Source: Zoogloea oleivorans | GTDB taxonomy: Bacteria; Pseudomonadota; Gammaproteobacteria; Burkholderiales; Rhodocyclaceae | DNA length: 64,000 bases | NCBI RefSeq assembly: GCF_008107625.1 | Contig: NZ_SDKK01000001.1 | Location: forward strand, 247,070 to 311,069 | Direction of reading: 5' to 3' | Shown here: positions 19,328 to 29,136 of the stretch, piece after piece | Position numbering within the stretch: the first letter of the stretch is position 1 | Layout of the letters: every line of letters begins with the position of its first letter | Notes under the pieces: model-generated | Databases searched by the model: none | Told to the model about the DNA's origin: nothing | What the model saw: the letters and a program-made list of their open reading frames with translations, nothing else | Made by a program: the position numbers and the translations under genes

Positions 19328-21865
19328 TCAGGCAGGTATGGCGCGGGTGGCGGATTCGTCGGCGGCACGTTCGTCGGGGCGGGCCGGGCGAATCTGGCCG
19401 CGTTCCTCCACGAAGATGATGTGCTCGTCGGCCTTGTCGCTATTGACGAAGGAGCGGAAGCGCTGGCGCACCTCGGGGTTGGTGACGGCGGTCTTCCACT
19501 CGCACTGGTAGGTGTCCACCACGTGCTGCATCTGGCCTTCGAGTTCGGCGGCGAGGCCGAGGCTGTCGTTCACCACGACATCCTTCAGGTAGTCGAGGCC
19601 GCCTTCGAGGTTGTCGCGCCAGGTGCTGGTGCGCTGCAGACGATCGGCGGTGCGCACGTAGAACATCAGGAAGCGGTCCACCAGCTGGACGAGTTGCGCC
19701 TGGGTCAGGTCGGCGGCCAGCAATTCGGCGTGGCGGGGTTTCATGCCGCCGTTGCCGCACACGTAGAGGTTCCAGCCCTTTTCGGTGGCGATGATGCCCA
19801 CGTCCTTGCCCTGGGCTTCGGCGCATTCGCGGGTGCAGCCGGATACGCCGAACTTGATCTTGTGGGGGGCGCGCAGGCCTTTGTACCGGTTCTCCAGATC
19901 CACCGCGAAGCCCACGCTGTCACCCACGCCGTAGCGGCACCAGGTGGAGCCGACGCAGCTCTTTACGGTGCGCAGGGATTTGCCGTAGGCGTGGCCGGAT
20001 TCGAAGCCGGCGCTGATCAGTTCGTCCCAGATGAAGGGCAGTTGTTCGACGCGGGCACCGAAGAGGTCGACCCGCTGGCCGCCGGTAACCTTGGTGTAGA
20101 GGCCGTATTTCTTGGCGACCTGGCCGACGGCGATGAGGCCGTCGGGGGTGACTTCGCCGCCGGGCATGCGCGGGACCACCGAGTAGGTGCCATCCTTCTG
20201 GATGTTGCCCAGGTAGTAGTCGTTGCTGTCCTGCAGGCCGGCGAGGTCTTTCTTGAGCACGAACTCGTTCCAGCACGAGGCGAAGATGCTGGCGGCGGTG
20301 GGCTTGCAGATGTCGCAGCCGAGGCCCTTGCCGTGCTTTTCCAGCAGTTCGTCGAAGGTCTTGATTTCGCCCACCTTGATGAGGTGGAAGAGTTCCTGGC
20401 GGGAGTACGGGAAGTGCTCGCACAGGTGGTTGTTCACCGCCATGCCGAGGCGGGCCATCTCGGCCTTCATGACCTGGGTGACCAGCGGCACGCAGCCGCC
20501 ACAGGTGGCGCCGGCCTTGGTGCAGGCCTTCATGTCGCCGATGGTGGTGGCACCGTCGGCCACCGCTGCGCAGATCTGGCCCTTGCTGACGTTGTTGCAC
20601 GAGCAGATCTGGGCGCTGTCGGGCAGCGCATCGACGCCCAGGCCGGGCTTGGCCTTGCCGTCGCTGGACGGGAGGATCAGGAATTCCGGATCTTCCGGCG
20701 GCGCGATGCCGTTGAGGGCCATCTGCAGTAGGGTGCCGTATTCGTCGGCGTTGCCCACCAGCACGGCGCCGAGCAGGCGCTTGCCGTCTTCGCTGACCAC
20801 GATCTTCTTGTAGATCTGCTTGCGCTCGTCGGTGTAGCGGTAGCTGCGGCAGTTGGGGGTCTTGCTCTGGGCGTCGCCGATGCTGGCCACGTCCACACCC
20901 ATCAGCTTGAGCTTGGTGCTCATGTCGGCGCCGGCAAAGCTGGCGTCCTTCTGGCCGGTGATGTGGCGGGCCACCACGCGGGCCATGTCGTAGCCGGGGG
21001 CAACCAGGCCGAAGAGCTGTTCCTTCCAGGCGGCACACTCGCCAATGGCGTAGATGTCGTGATCGCTGGTGCGCAGGTGGTCATCCACCGCGATGCCGCC
21101 GCGGGGGCCGACTGCCAGCGCGTTCTGGCGGGCCAGTTCGTCGCGGGGGCGGATGCCGGCCGAAAACACGATCATGTCGGTTTCGAGGTGGCTGCCGTCG
21201 TTGAAGACCATGCGATGGCGGGCGCGGGTGCCGTTGGTGATCTCCACCGTGTTGCGGCTGGTATGCACGTGCAGGCCGAGTTCCTCGATCTTGCTGCGCA
21301 GCACGCGGCCGCCGTCTTCGTCCACCTGCACCGTCATCAGGCGCGGGGCGAATTCGACCACGTGGGTTTCGAGGCCGAGGTCGCGCAGGGCCTTGGCGCA
21401 TTCCAGGCCAAGCAGGCCGCCACCGACAACCACGCCGCTGGTGGAGCGGGCGCCGCATTCGGTCATGGCCTCCAGGTCTTCGATGGTGCGATAGACGAAG
21501 CAGTCGGGGCGATCGTTGCCCTTGACGGGCGGCACGAAGGGCACGGAGCCGGTGGCCAGCACCAGCTTGTCGTAGGCCAGCACTTCGCCATCGGCGGTGG
21601 TGACGGTCTTCTTGCGGCGGTCGATGGTTGCGGCCGGGGTCTTGAGGCGCAGCGAGAAGCCGCTCTTCTCAAAGAAACCCGGCTCGACGACGGACAGCTC
21701 GTCGGCCGTCTTGCCGGCGAAGAATTCGGACAGATGGACCCGGTCGTAGGCGGCGCGAGGCTCCTCGCACAGCACGGTGACTTCGGTAGGAACAGATGCC
21801 AGTTGGTGAAGTTCTTCGAGGAACTTGTGGCCCACCATACCGTGGCCGACAACAATGATTTTCAT
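19328..21865 (-). CDS. nirB: Nitrite reductase (NADH) large subunit
   Basis: The ATG at 21863-21865 gives 845 residues starting 'MKIIVVGHGMVGHKFLEEL'. The N-terminal FAD/NAD domain is followed by a BFD-like [2Fe-2S] domain ('CSCNNVSKGQIC', 'CTKAGATCGGC'), a nitrite/sulfite reductase ferredoxin-like domain, and siroheme-[4Fe-4S] ligands ('CVGSTWCRYG' and 'GVSGCTRECAEAQGKD'). It performs six-electron reduction of nitrite to ammonium. It heads the nirB-nirD-nirC-kinase unit and has a long regulated leader with sigma-54, ANTAR and RBS-hairpin elements, which indicates an assimilatory role. Confidence 0.96.
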   Translation of the reverse strand: MKIIVVGHGMVGHKFLEELHQLASVPTEVTVLCEEPRAAYDRVHLSEFFAGKTADELSVVEPGFFEKSGFSLRLKTPAATIDRRKKTVTTADGEVLAYDKLVLATGSVPFVPPVKGNDRPDCFVYRTIEDLEAMTECGARSTSGVVVGGGLLGLECAKALRDLGLETHVVEFAPRLMTVQVDEDGGRVLRSKIEELGLHVHTSRNTVEITNGTRARHRMVFNDGSHLETDMIVFSAGIRPRDELARQNALAVGPRGGIAVDDHLRTSDHDIYAIGECAAWKEQLFGLVAPGYDMARVVARHITGQKDASFAGADMSTKLKLMGVDVASIGDAQSKTPNCRSYRYTDERKQIYKKIVVSEDGKRLLGAVLVGNADEYGTLLQMALNGIAPPEDPEFLILPSSDGKAKPGLGVDALPDSAQICSCNNVSKGQICAAVADGATTIGDMKACTKAGATCGGCVPLVTQVMKAEMARLGMAVNNHLCEHFPYSRQELFHLIKVGEIKTFDELLEKHGKGLGCDICKPTAASIFASCWNEFVLKKDLAGLQDSNDYYLGNIQKDGTYSVVPRMPGGEVTPDGLIAVGQVAKKYGLYTKVTGGQRVDLFGARVEQLPFIWDELISAGFESGHAYGKSLRTVKSCVGSTWCRYGVGDSVGFAVDLENRYKGLRAPHKIKFGVSGCTRECAEAQGKDVGIIATEKGWNLYVCGNGGMKPRHAELLAADLTQAQLVQLVDRFLMFYVRTADRLQRTSTWRDNLEGGLDYLKDVVVNDSLGLAAELEGQMQHVVDTYQCEWKTAVTNPEVRQRFRSFVNSDKADEHIIFVEERGQIRPARPDERAADESATRAIPA

Positions 21866-21870
21866 GATTA

Positions 21871-21908
21871 ATCCTGCATGTCCGGGCTCTCTGGGGACCA
21901 TGCAGGAT
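21871..21908 (-). promoter_or_regulatory. Hairpin covering the nirB ribosome-binding region
   Basis: ATCCTGCATG and CATGCAGGAT are exact 10-nt inverted arms with an 18-nt loop. The 3' arm holds the only SD-like AGGA and ends five nt before the nirB ATG, so folding would limit translation start. Confidence 0.6.
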
Positions 21909-22027
21909 CTCTGTGCCAGGTCTCACGGTGTGAGTGGCGCAGACATCAGGGCCCCCGCGAAACGCGGATCGAAGTCGGGTTGGAACAACGAGGTGACGTG
22001 TGCATGCGCACTCGATTGACTCGGGTT

Positions 22028-22077
22028 CCGCCGTCGTTGGCGGAGGCAACAAGACCCGCGGCGACACTGCCTGCGGG
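22028..22077 (-). promoter_or_regulatory. ANTAR-target two-hairpin leader (NasT/NasR type) upstream of nirB
   Basis: On the minus strand, hairpin P1 (22055-22077) has outer stem CCCGC/GCGGG, a bulged A, inner stem GGC/GCC and hexaloop AGTGTC. After an 11-nt linker, hairpin P2 (22028-22043) has stem CCGCC/GGCGG and hexaloop AACGAC. Both loops are six nt with A at position 1 and G at position 4, the defining feature of RNA bound by ANTAR-domain antiterminators. The element starts within a few nt of the start predicted for the sigma-54 promoter. No canonical U-tract terminator follows it. Confidence 0.8.
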
Positions 22078-22090
22078 CAAGAACTGTATA

Positions 22091-22105
22091 GCAGGTATCG
22101 TGCCG
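22091..22105 (-). promoter_or_regulatory. Sigma-54 promoter of nirB
   Basis: Minus-strand GGCACG-N4-CTGCT matches the -24/-12 consensus (GG and GC with correct 10-nt spacing); the weak points are C for T just before -24 GG and in the -12 TTGC. The start would fall at about 22080, immediately before hairpin P1. Confidence 0.7.
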
Positions 22106-22167
22106 GGTCGTTTTCCCCGTAATTCGGGGTTCTTCAGGGGGGTGGTCGCCGTGGCGGGACGCCGGAG

Positions 22168-22182
22168 GCGCCAAGTTGGTGC
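22168..22182. promoter_or_regulatory. Possible NtrC-binding site
   Basis: GCGCCAAGTTGGTGC (minus strand GCAC-N7-GCGC) differs at one base from the GCAC-N7-GTGC dyad of enteric NtrC sites. It lies about 65-90 bp upstream of the sigma-54 promoter, a normal enhancer position. Confidence 0.5.
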
Positions 22183-22256
22183 GTGGTGGTGTCCACAATG
22201 GCGCATGGACGCCTTGCGGGAGCGAGGCTCGGGGATAGTGAGGCGGTAAAACGCGA

Positions 22257-22299
22257 AAAGCCGCAGGAGGCGTCTGGAACGACGCGCGCCTGCGGCTTT
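22257..22299 (-). terminator. Intrinsic terminator of the liv operon
   Basis: AAAGCCGCAGG and CCTGCGGCTTT are inverted arms around a GC-rich loop, ending in CTTTT on the minus strand, 14 bp after the hemerythrin-LivF stop codon. Confidence 0.8.
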
Positions 22300-22312
22300 A
22301 CGACCTGCGTGC

Positions 22313-23623
22313 TTACATGCCCAGGTAGGCGGCGCGGACCTGTTCGTCCTCGATCAGCTCCCGGCCACTGCCGGTGAGGGTGATGTTGCCGGTTTCCAGC
22401 ACATAGCCCCGATCGGCGATGGCAAGGGCCGAGAAGGCGTTCTGTTCGACCAGCAGGATGGTCATGCCCTGGGCCTTCAAGGTCTTCACCACGTTGAAGA
22501 CTTCTTCGACGAGCAGCGGGGCGAGGCCCATCGACGGTTCGTCGAGCAGCAACATCTTGGGGCGGCCCATCAGCGCGCGACCGATGGCGAGCATTTGCTG
22601 CTGACCGCCGGAGAGGGTGCCGGCGGGGAGCTTCCGCTTCTCTTTCAGGATCGGGAACATGGCGAAGATCTTTTCCAGATCGCCTTCCACCTGCTGCTTG
22701 GGCTGCGTATAGGCACCCAGGCGCAGGTTGTCCTCGATCGACAGCGGTCCGAAGACCTGGCGGCCTTCCGGCGACTGGCAGATGCCGCGGCGCATGCGCA
22801 TGTCGGAGCGCAGCTTCGAGATGTCTTCGCCGTCGAAAGTGATCTTGCCGGCCGACATCGGCTGCACGCCCGACAGGGTGCGCAGGAAGGTCGTCTTGCC
22901 GGCACCGTTGGCACCGACCAGGGCTACCGTTTCGCCGCGTCGCACTTCGAGGGAGATGCCTTTGAGCGCCTTGATGCGTCCGTAGCAGCTTTCCAGGCCG
23001 CTGACGCTGAGCAGCACTTCGGCCTTGCCGCTGGCGGGTTGCAGTTCGCCGGCGCTCTGGCCGCCGAGTCCGACCGACACCGGCGCCAGACTGGCAACCT
23101 TGTGGAACAGCTCGCGGAATTCGGCCCGTGCAGCGCTGCCAAAGACCGGATCGTCGTTATCCAGGAAGGCTTGGTCGATCTCGGCCCAGTCGGCGGCGGT
23201 GAGCACTTCGCTGGCCAGCGGGTAGATGTCCTTCTCTTCGCTGCGGATGTGCGCTTTCTGGTCGTTGAGGTAGAGGCGCAGGGCTTCCGCCAGTTCATTC
23301 ACGCTGCTGCGGCCGGCGGCGGTATCGGCCAGTTGCCGGCGCAGGGCTGCGAGGTTCTGCGGCCCGTTGCGGTGTTCGGCCTGCAGGCGGTCGAGGAGCG
23401 GCCCGGCCTTGTCGCTGCGCTGGCGCAGGATGCGGAACAGGTACTCGTCTTCCTTCTTGTGGTGGCAGCCATCCATGAAGTGCTCGAAGTAATCGAGCAC
23501 GGAGCCGATGAAGGCCGGGTCGGCCTTCTGGTCCTGTTCCATCTCGCCGATGACCTGGTCGAGGGTGATGGCCAGGCGCCACAGGTTGCGGTGCTCGTCC
23601 TTGATGATGCGCAGTGCTTCCAT
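22313..23623 (-). CDS. livF: Hemerythrin domain - LivF-type ABC ATPase fusion
   Basis: 436 residues, against about 235 for an ordinary LivF. Residues ~1-165 form a hemerythrin/HHE four-helix domain with candidate di-iron ligands H11, H48, H54/H55, E58, H84, H125 and E129. A linker (~165-200) leads to a complete ABC ATPase: Walker A 'GANGAGKTT', 'ICQSPEGRQVFGPLS', signature 'LSGGQQQM' and Walker B 'LLLDEPSMGLAPL'. It is the last gene of the liv operon, ending at a terminator. The frame is continuous with no sign of an artefactual join. The hemerythrin part could sense O2, NO or iron and tune uptake; that is inference. Confidence 0.9.
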   Translation of the reverse strand: MEALRIIKDEHRNLWRLAITLDQVIGEMEQDQKADPAFIGSVLDYFEHFMDGCHHKKEDEYLFRILRQRSDKAGPLLDRLQAEHRNGPQNLAALRRQLADTAAGRSSVNELAEALRLYLNDQKAHIRSEEKDIYPLASEVLTAADWAEIDQAFLDNDDPVFGSAARAEFRELFHKVASLAPVSVGLGGQSAGELQPASGKAEVLLSVSGLESCYGRIKALKGISLEVRRGETVALVGANGAGKTTFLRTLSGVQPMSAGKITFDGEDISKLRSDMRMRRGICQSPEGRQVFGPLSIEDNLRLGAYTQPKQQVEGDLEKIFAMFPILKEKRKLPAGTLSGGQQQMLAIGRALMGRPKMLLLDEPSMGLAPLLVEEVFNVVKTLKAQGMTILLVEQNAFSALAIADRGYVLETGNITLTGSGRELIEDEQVRAAYLGM

Positions 23624-23640
23624 CTTTTTATCCTCGGGCT

Positions 23641-24402
<762 letters not shown>

Positions 24403-24404
24403 GC

Positions 24405-25337
24405 TCAGTCTCCCTTTCCGAATTTGGCGGCCAGAGTCGGAACCAGGCCCTTGGGCATGAAGATCATGCACACCATGAGGATCATGCCGAAAGCGACGGT
24501 TTCCCAGCCTTCGAAGGTGGCCAGGGCCTGGGGCAGGGCGGTGAGGAGCACCGCGCCGATCAGGGAGCCATACACCGAGGCCATGCCGCCAATCACCACC
24601 ATCGTCACCAGCTCAATCGAGTGGAAGAAGTCGGCCAGGTTGGGGGTGACGAAGCCCACGTAATGGGCGGTGACGCTGCCCATCAGGCTCGCAAACACCG
24701 CCGACATGACGAAGATGGCGACCTTGTAGCGGACCACGTCCACCCCCACCACCTGCGAGGCGACTTCCGAGCCGTGCAAGGCGCGCAGGGCGCGGCCGAA
24801 GGGCGAGTCGATGAGGTTGATGGAGGCCCACACGCTGACCGACAGCATCAGCGCGACGACCCAGTACCAGTGCTTGTCGCTGGTCAGCTCGAAGCCCATG
24901 AGGCCCATTGCCGGCACCGGCATGCCGTCGGGGCCGCCGGTCCAGGTGGCCTCGTTGCGGATGGCGATGTTGATGATGATGCCCAGGCCGAGGGTGGCCA
25001 TGGCCAGGTATTGGCCTTTGAGTTTGAAGATCGGGCGCGCCAGCACGGCCGCCAGCAGGCCGGTGACGGCAGCGCCGGCGCCCATCGCCAGCAGCGGATG
25101 CCAGCCGAAATGGGTGGGCAGCACGGCCGAGGCGTAGGCTCCGATGCCCAGGAAGCCGGCATGGCCGAGACTGATCTGGCCGGCAAAGCCGATCAGCAGG
25201 TTGAGGCCGAGGACGATCACCGCGTTGATGGCCATGCGGATGGCCAGGTCGAGATAGAAGCTGTTGGGCACTACCAGCGGCAGCACGGCGAGTACCGCGA
25301 TGACGATGTAGAGCCCGAAGTAGGCGCGTTTCTGCAT
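24405..25337 (-). CDS. livM: Branched-chain-type ABC transporter permease LivM
   Basis: 310 residues from the ATG at 25335-25337; the frame is open further upstream but that part overlaps livH in another frame. Many hydrophobic segments and the LivM signature 'GLNLLIGFAGQISLGHAGF' and 'LKGQYLAMATLG' identify it. It forms the inner-membrane pore with LivH. Given the paa neighbourhood, the substrate may be phenylacetate or a related aromatic acid (inference). Confidence 0.92.
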   Translation of the reverse strand: MQKRAYFGLYIVIAVLAVLPLVVPNSFYLDLAIRMAINAVIVLGLNLLIGFAGQISLGHAGFLGIGAYASAVLPTHFGWHPLLAMGAGAAVTGLLAAVLARPIFKLKGQYLAMATLGLGIIINIAIRNEATWTGGPDGMPVPAMGLMGFELTSDKHWYWVVALMLSVSVWASINLIDSPFGRALRALHGSEVASQVVGVDVVRYKVAIFVMSAVFASLMGSVTAHYVGFVTPNLADFFHSIELVTMVVIGGMASVYGSLIGAVLLTALPQALATFEGWETVAFGMILMVCMIFMPKGLVPTLAAKFGKGD

Positions 25338-25339
25338 GG

Positions 25340-26215
25340 TTACACCCGGTCGGTGACCCGGGCGCCGAACAGGCCGCGGGGCATGAAGAAGAGGATGAAG
25401 AGGATCAGCACGAAGGGAATCGCGTCCTTGTAAGCCGACGACAGGTAGCCGGCGCCGAAGGATTCGAGAATGCCCACCAGCAGGCCGCCGATGACGGCGC
25501 CGAGGCCGTTGCCAAGCCCGCCGACCACCGCCGCCACGAAGCCCTTGAGGCCAAGCATGATGCCCACGTCGTAGGAGGTGAGGGTGATCGGGGTGACGAG
25601 GATGCCGCCGACAGCGCCCAGCGCCGCCGACATGGCGAAGCTCATGAACAGCACCTTGCTGGTGTTGATACCGACCAGTTCTGCCGCCAGGCTGTTGTAG
25701 GAGGTGGCCAGCATGGCCTTGCCGGTCAGGGTGCGGTTGAAGAAGTACCACAGCACCACCACCACCACGGCGGTCACGCCAAGCACCCACAGGCTCTGGG
25801 GCATCAGGGTGGCGCCGAGGATTTCGATCGGGGTGTCGCCGGAGAAGGCCGGCAGGCTGTGCGTGCCCTTGCCCAGAAAGACGGCGGTGAGGCCGCGGAT
25901 CACCAGCGAAGTGCCGATGGTGATGATGATGAGGGTGACCGTTTCGGCGCCCTTCACCGGCTCGATGGCCAGCTTTTCAACCACGATGCCGACGATGGCC
26001 GGAATCAGCGTGGCGAGCACCAGAGCCACCGGCAGGGGCAGGCCGGACTGGGTGAAGAACACTGCCAGCATGCCGCCCAGCATGATGAATTCGCCCTGCG
26101 CGAAGTTGATCACGTTGCTGGCGTTGTAGATCAGGGTGAAGCCGAGGGCGGCGAGGGCGTAGGTGGCGCCGACGGTGGCTCCCGAGAAGAGGAACTGGAG
26201 GAATTGGGCAAGCAT
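25340..26215 (-). CDS. livH: Branched-chain-type ABC transporter permease LivH
   Basis: 291 residues, polytopic. The LivH signature 'YALAALGFTLIYNASNVINFAQGEF' region is near the N-terminus, and 'GLKGFVAAVVGGLGNGLGAVIGG' toward the C-terminus. It is the first gene of the operon livH-livM-livG-hemerythrin-livF. The 26216-26450 stretch upstream holds an AT-rich promoter region with a PaaX-like dyad. The matching solute-binding protein is not here but inside the paa operon (37583-38728). Confidence 0.92.
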   Translation of the reverse strand: MLAQFLQFLFSGATVGATYALAALGFTLIYNASNVINFAQGEFIMLGGMLAVFFTQSGLPLPVALVLATLIPAIVGIVVEKLAIEPVKGAETVTLIIITIGTSLVIRGLTAVFLGKGTHSLPAFSGDTPIEILGATLMPQSLWVLGVTAVVVVVLWYFFNRTLTGKAMLATSYNSLAAELVGINTSKVLFMSFAMSAALGAVGGILVTPITLTSYDVGIMLGLKGFVAAVVGGLGNGLGAVIGGLLVGILESFGAGYLSSAYKDAIPFVLILFILFFMPRGLFGARVTDRV

Positions 26216-26351
26216 TACGCTCCCCTTCCAGACGGGTTGGTATCGCGTTGGTGGTTCATTTTTGTCTCCTGTCGTGCTGGGTATTGGACGGGTGACCTGC
26301 GCCGAGATTGGGCGGGTTCTGTATTTTGTAATCTGTTCTGCGGATTAGAAA

Positions 26352-26389
26352 TGATACAAAAATACTAGTCAAGAAGAAAATTTGTATCG
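26352..26389. promoter_or_regulatory. Putative PaaX operator upstream of livH
   Basis: TGATAC(N26)GTATCG, with flanking AAA/TTT extending the dyad to GATACAAA/TTTGTATC. The same arrangement recurs at 30233-30271. It resembles the TGATTC(N27)GAATCA layout recalled for E. coli PaaX. Confidence 0.55.
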
Positions 26390-26450
26390 GAATGAGCCGG
26401 CGTGTAAAAAGGGCTTCGGAAGGGCTGGCGACAGGTGCCCGCAGAAACAC

Positions 26451-26476
26451 AAATCCCGGCGCCGGGGCCGGGATTT
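26451..26476. terminator. Terminator hairpin after the IclR gene
   Basis: AAATCCCGGC and GCCGGGATTT are exact 10-nt inverted arms with a 6-nt loop, 31 bp beyond the IclR stop. T-rich sequence follows in minus orientation. Confidence 0.65.
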
Positions 26477-26507
26477 GCGGGGTACGAAAGAGAGGAGGCG
26501 GATTTTT

Positions 26508-27308
26508 CTACGCTGCGCTGTCGACTTCGCGGGTCGAGCCCAGACGGAGCGAAAGATTGTGGGCGGATTTTTTCAACTCGATGATCGTCGGACTTTCGGC
26601 GCGCATGTCGGTGGAGCCTTCGACCCCGACGATGACCAGCGCCATGGTGAGTTCGTTCTTGAAGTTGAACACCGGGGCCGCCAACGCTTCGACGCCCTTT
26701 ACCGCGTAGTTGCCGGAGATGGCGGCGATGCCTTCGCGCTCGACCTCGGCGAGCATGGCGTAAGCGTCGTCGAGGGTGTGGATGTCGGCGGGGGCGCTGC
26801 CACTGGCCAGTTCCTTGAGAATCTGCTCTTCCACCTGGTCGCGCGGCAGCCATGCGGCAAAGACGCGGCCGGCTGCCGAGCTGAGCAGTTTGAGGTGGGT
26901 GCCGGTGACCACGTTGACGATGATCGGGCGGTTGGGGCGTTCCCAGCGGACGATCACCGGGCCGTGGTCGCCCCACACGGCGAGGGCGGTGGTTTCGTTG
27001 ATGGTGTCGCGCAGCTCGGCGATGGCCGCCATGCCCAGGCGCACCCGGTCGAGGCGGTCGATGGCGACCAGGCCGATCTTGAGAGCGAAGGGCCCGATGT
27101 TGTAGCGGGAGGTGAGCGGGTCCTGCTCGACCAGCCCGACGCGGATCAGGCTGACCAGATAGCGGTGGGCCTTGGAGGGCGGCATTTCAGCGGCAGCGGC
27201 GATGTCCTTGAGCATCATCGAGCGCTGGCCGCCGACCATGGCCTTGAGGATGCCCATCCCTACCTCCAGGGACTGCACCCCATGCTTTCCTTCCAGTTCT
27301 TCGCTCAT
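26508..27308 (-). CDS. IclR-family transcriptional regulator
   Basis: 266 residues. The N-terminal winged helix-turn-helix ('[22 protein letters not shown]') is followed by the IclR effector domain ('[23 protein letters not shown]', '[11 protein letters not shown]', '[21 protein letters not shown]'). It is divergent from paaY with an 82-bp AT-rich gap, the usual layout for an autoregulated local regulator. A second paa-type regulator, PaaX, lies 0.8 kb away. The likely effector is an aromatic acid or its CoA ester (inference). Confidence 0.85.
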   Translation of the reverse strand: MSEELEGKHGVQSLEVGMGILKAMVGGQRSMMLKDIAAAAEMPPSKAHRYLVSLIRVGLVEQDPLTSRYNIGPFALKIGLVAIDRLDRVRLGMAAIAELRDTINETTALAVWGDHGPVIVRWERPNRPIIVNVVTGTHLKLLSSAAGRVFAAWLPRDQVEEQILKELASGSAPADIHTLDDAYAMLAEVEREGIAAISGNYAVKGVEALAAPVFNFKNELTMALVIVGVEGSTDMRAESPTIIELKKSAHNLSLRLGSTREVDSAA

Positions 27309-27390
27309 GATCCTGATTTCTCGGTTATGTTACGTATTGAAGAATAGATTTCATTATAAGAAACCATCTGTCAAGCAAGGAGATCAATTC

Positions 27391-28011
27391 ATGACAACAA
27401 AGCTGCGCGTGTATGCCATCGACGGCATCGTTCCGGTGGTGGACCCGACCGCCTATGTGCATCCTTCCGCGGTGCTGATCGGTGACGTGATCGTCGGCCC
27501 CGACTGCTACGTGGGGCCGTGCGCCAGCCTGCGTGGGGATTTTGGACGGCTCATTCTCGAACGCGGCGCTAACCTGCAGGACACCTGCGTGATGCACGGT
27601 TTTCCGGGCACCGATACGGTGGTCGAGGAGAACGGCCACATCGGCCATGGCGCAGTGCTGCACGGCTGCCGCATCCGCAGGAATGCGCTGGTGGGGATGA
27701 ACGCAGTAATCATGGACAACGCCATCGTCGGCGAATCGTCCATCGTGGCGGCCAGTGCCTTTGTGAAGGCTGGCGCCGAGATTCCACCGCGGGTGCTGGT
27801 GGCGGGCATGCCGGCCAAGGTGATCCGCGAACTGAGCGACGAGGAGATTCGCTGGAAGGGGGAGGGCACGGCGACTTACCAGGACCTGACTCGGCGCAGC
27901 CTGGCGACGATGGTCGAAACCGCGCCGCTGACTGCCGTCGAAGCCGACCGCAAGCGCATCCACATGCCGGACGTGGTGCCGCTGGTGGAACTTCGTAAAA
28001 AGGAAGGCTAG
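27391..28011 (+). CDS. paaY: PaaY-like gamma-carbonic-anhydrase-fold thioesterase
   Basis: 206 residues from the ATG at 27391, with AAGGAG 8 nt before it. Hexapeptide left-handed beta-helix repeats fill residues ~15-130 ('[17 protein letters not shown]', '[13 protein letters not shown]', '[16 protein letters not shown]'). The extended C-terminal helix is typical of PaaY. PaaY hydrolyses dead-end CoA adducts formed during phenylacetate breakdown, protecting the pathway. Confidence 0.9.
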   Translation: MTTKLRVYAIDGIVPVVDPTAYVHPSAVLIGDVIVGPDCYVGPCASLRGDFGRLILERGANLQDTCVMHGFPGTDTVVEENGHIGHGAVLHGCRIRRNALVGMNAVIMDNAIVGESSIVAASAFVKAGAEIPPRVLVAGMPAKVIRELSDEEIRWKGEGTATYQDLTRRSLATMVETAPLTAVEADRKRIHMPDVVPLVELRKKEG

Positions 28012-28019
28012 GACGTTTC

Positions 28020-28085
28020 TGTGGGTCGGACTTCAGTCCGACTCAGACGCTGAACTCGCGTTGTCGGACTGAAGTCCGACCCACA
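28020..28085. repeat. REP-like palindromic unit between paaY and paaX
   Basis: Arms TGTGGGTCGGACTTCAGTCC plus GAC (28020-28042) and its exact inverse (28063-28085) around a 20-nt loop. It sits between two convergent genes, 8 bp after the paaY stop and 6 bp before the paaX stop, so it could act as a two-way terminator. Confidence 0.88.
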
Positions 28086-28091
28086 GGGCTT

Positions 28092-29045
28092 TCAGCCTGG
28101 CAGCGCGAGGGGATCGTCTTCGCGGAAGCGCTCGTGGAGTGTCGGGGTGGCTTCGGGAGTTTGGCCGTTGGCGAGCTGGAAGTGGGCGTCCAGGTGGCGC
28201 TCGGACGGGGCGAGCAGGCGGCGATAGAGTTCCTTGCACAGCAGCCGGGCCTTTTGCCCGGGCCACTCGGGCGGGAGCAGCACGTCGGGCAGCTCCGGGT
28301 CGCGCAGAAGCAGGCGGCGGTAGTCGTGGATCAGCAGGATGCGCAGCAGTAAAGCGCTTTCGCCGTCGATGTCGCCCTGTCCGTCGGCGCGCAGCTGTTC
28401 GAGAACGGGCTGGTAGTGTTCGACGAACTCGGCGTAAACGCCGGCCAGCCGTTCCAGGTTCCAGGCCCCGTGCACCATGTCGATGTCGTTGGCGGCGTTG
28501 CCGAACTGGGCGTCGGCGGCAAGCAGCGGCTTGAGCTTGCCGAGCACGTCCGACAGGCCTTCGGCGATCAGCGCGTCGAAAGCCGCCGACAGGTCGGCGC
28601 TCGGGTGCACGAAGCAGTCACCGTTGAGAATCCCGAAACCCTGCCAGAACAAGGCGCGGCGGAGTGCTTCGCGGCGCTTGGGGGGGAGTTCGCCGACCGT
28701 GATGATGAGACGCCAGCGGCGATCCCAGCGGGGCGCGCTGGACGCGTAGATGTGCCGCGAGGCTTCTTCGAAGCGACGCTGGCCGGACGGGGTGAGCAGG
28801 TAATCGGTGCGCCGGCCGGCCGGTTCTGTGCGCAGCCATTCCTCTTTGGCGAGGCGAAATACCGAAGTGCGCACCAGGCGTTCGTTGAGCTCCAGCGGCT
28901 CCAGCAGGCGGATCAGGCTGCCCAGCCAGATGCGGCTGCCCCGCGGCAAAACCGCGTCGCCAAACACTGAAATGATGAGGGAGCCGGCCTGGACACGGCC
29001 TTGTTGACGGAAGTCGTCGAGACGTTTCTGGATCGGGGGCAGCAC
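28092..29045 (-). CDS. paaX: Phenylacetate repressor PaaX
   Basis: 317 residues from a GTG at 29043-29045. The N-terminal winged helix ('SLIISVFGDAVLPRGSRIWLGSL', 'LNERLVRTSVFRLAKEEWL') and 'GRRTDYLLTPSGQRRFEEAS' are typical of PaaX, as is 'RRALFWQGFGILN'. PaaX represses paa promoters until phenylacetyl-CoA is bound. The two TGATAC dyads in this window are its likely targets. Confidence 0.93.
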   Translation of the reverse strand: MLPPIQKRLDDFRQQGRVQAGSLIISVFGDAVLPRGSRIWLGSLIRLLEPLELNERLVRTSVFRLAKEEWLRTEPAGRRTDYLLTPSGQRRFEEASRHIYASSAPRWDRRWRLIITVGELPPKRREALRRALFWQGFGILNGDCFVHPSADLSAAFDALIAEGLSDVLGKLKPLLAADAQFGNAANDIDMVHGAWNLERLAGVYAEFVEHYQPVLEQLRADGQGDIDGESALLLRILLIHDYRRLLLRDPELPDVLLPPEWPGQKARLLCKELYRRLLAPSERHLDAHFQLANGQTPEATPTLHERFREDDPLALPG

Positions 29046-29136
29046 TGGATTTGCCGAATGAATGGGGCAGAAAAGCGCGACAGTCTAGCGGCTCGCCCCG
29101 GATCTGGGTAGCACGGCCGGGCCGGCCTGCAGGGCC

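Noticed and set aside
24405-25790. Extended N-terminus for LivM
   Set aside because: The upstream part overlaps livH out of frame and is not LivM-like; the ATG at 25337 starts the family sequence.
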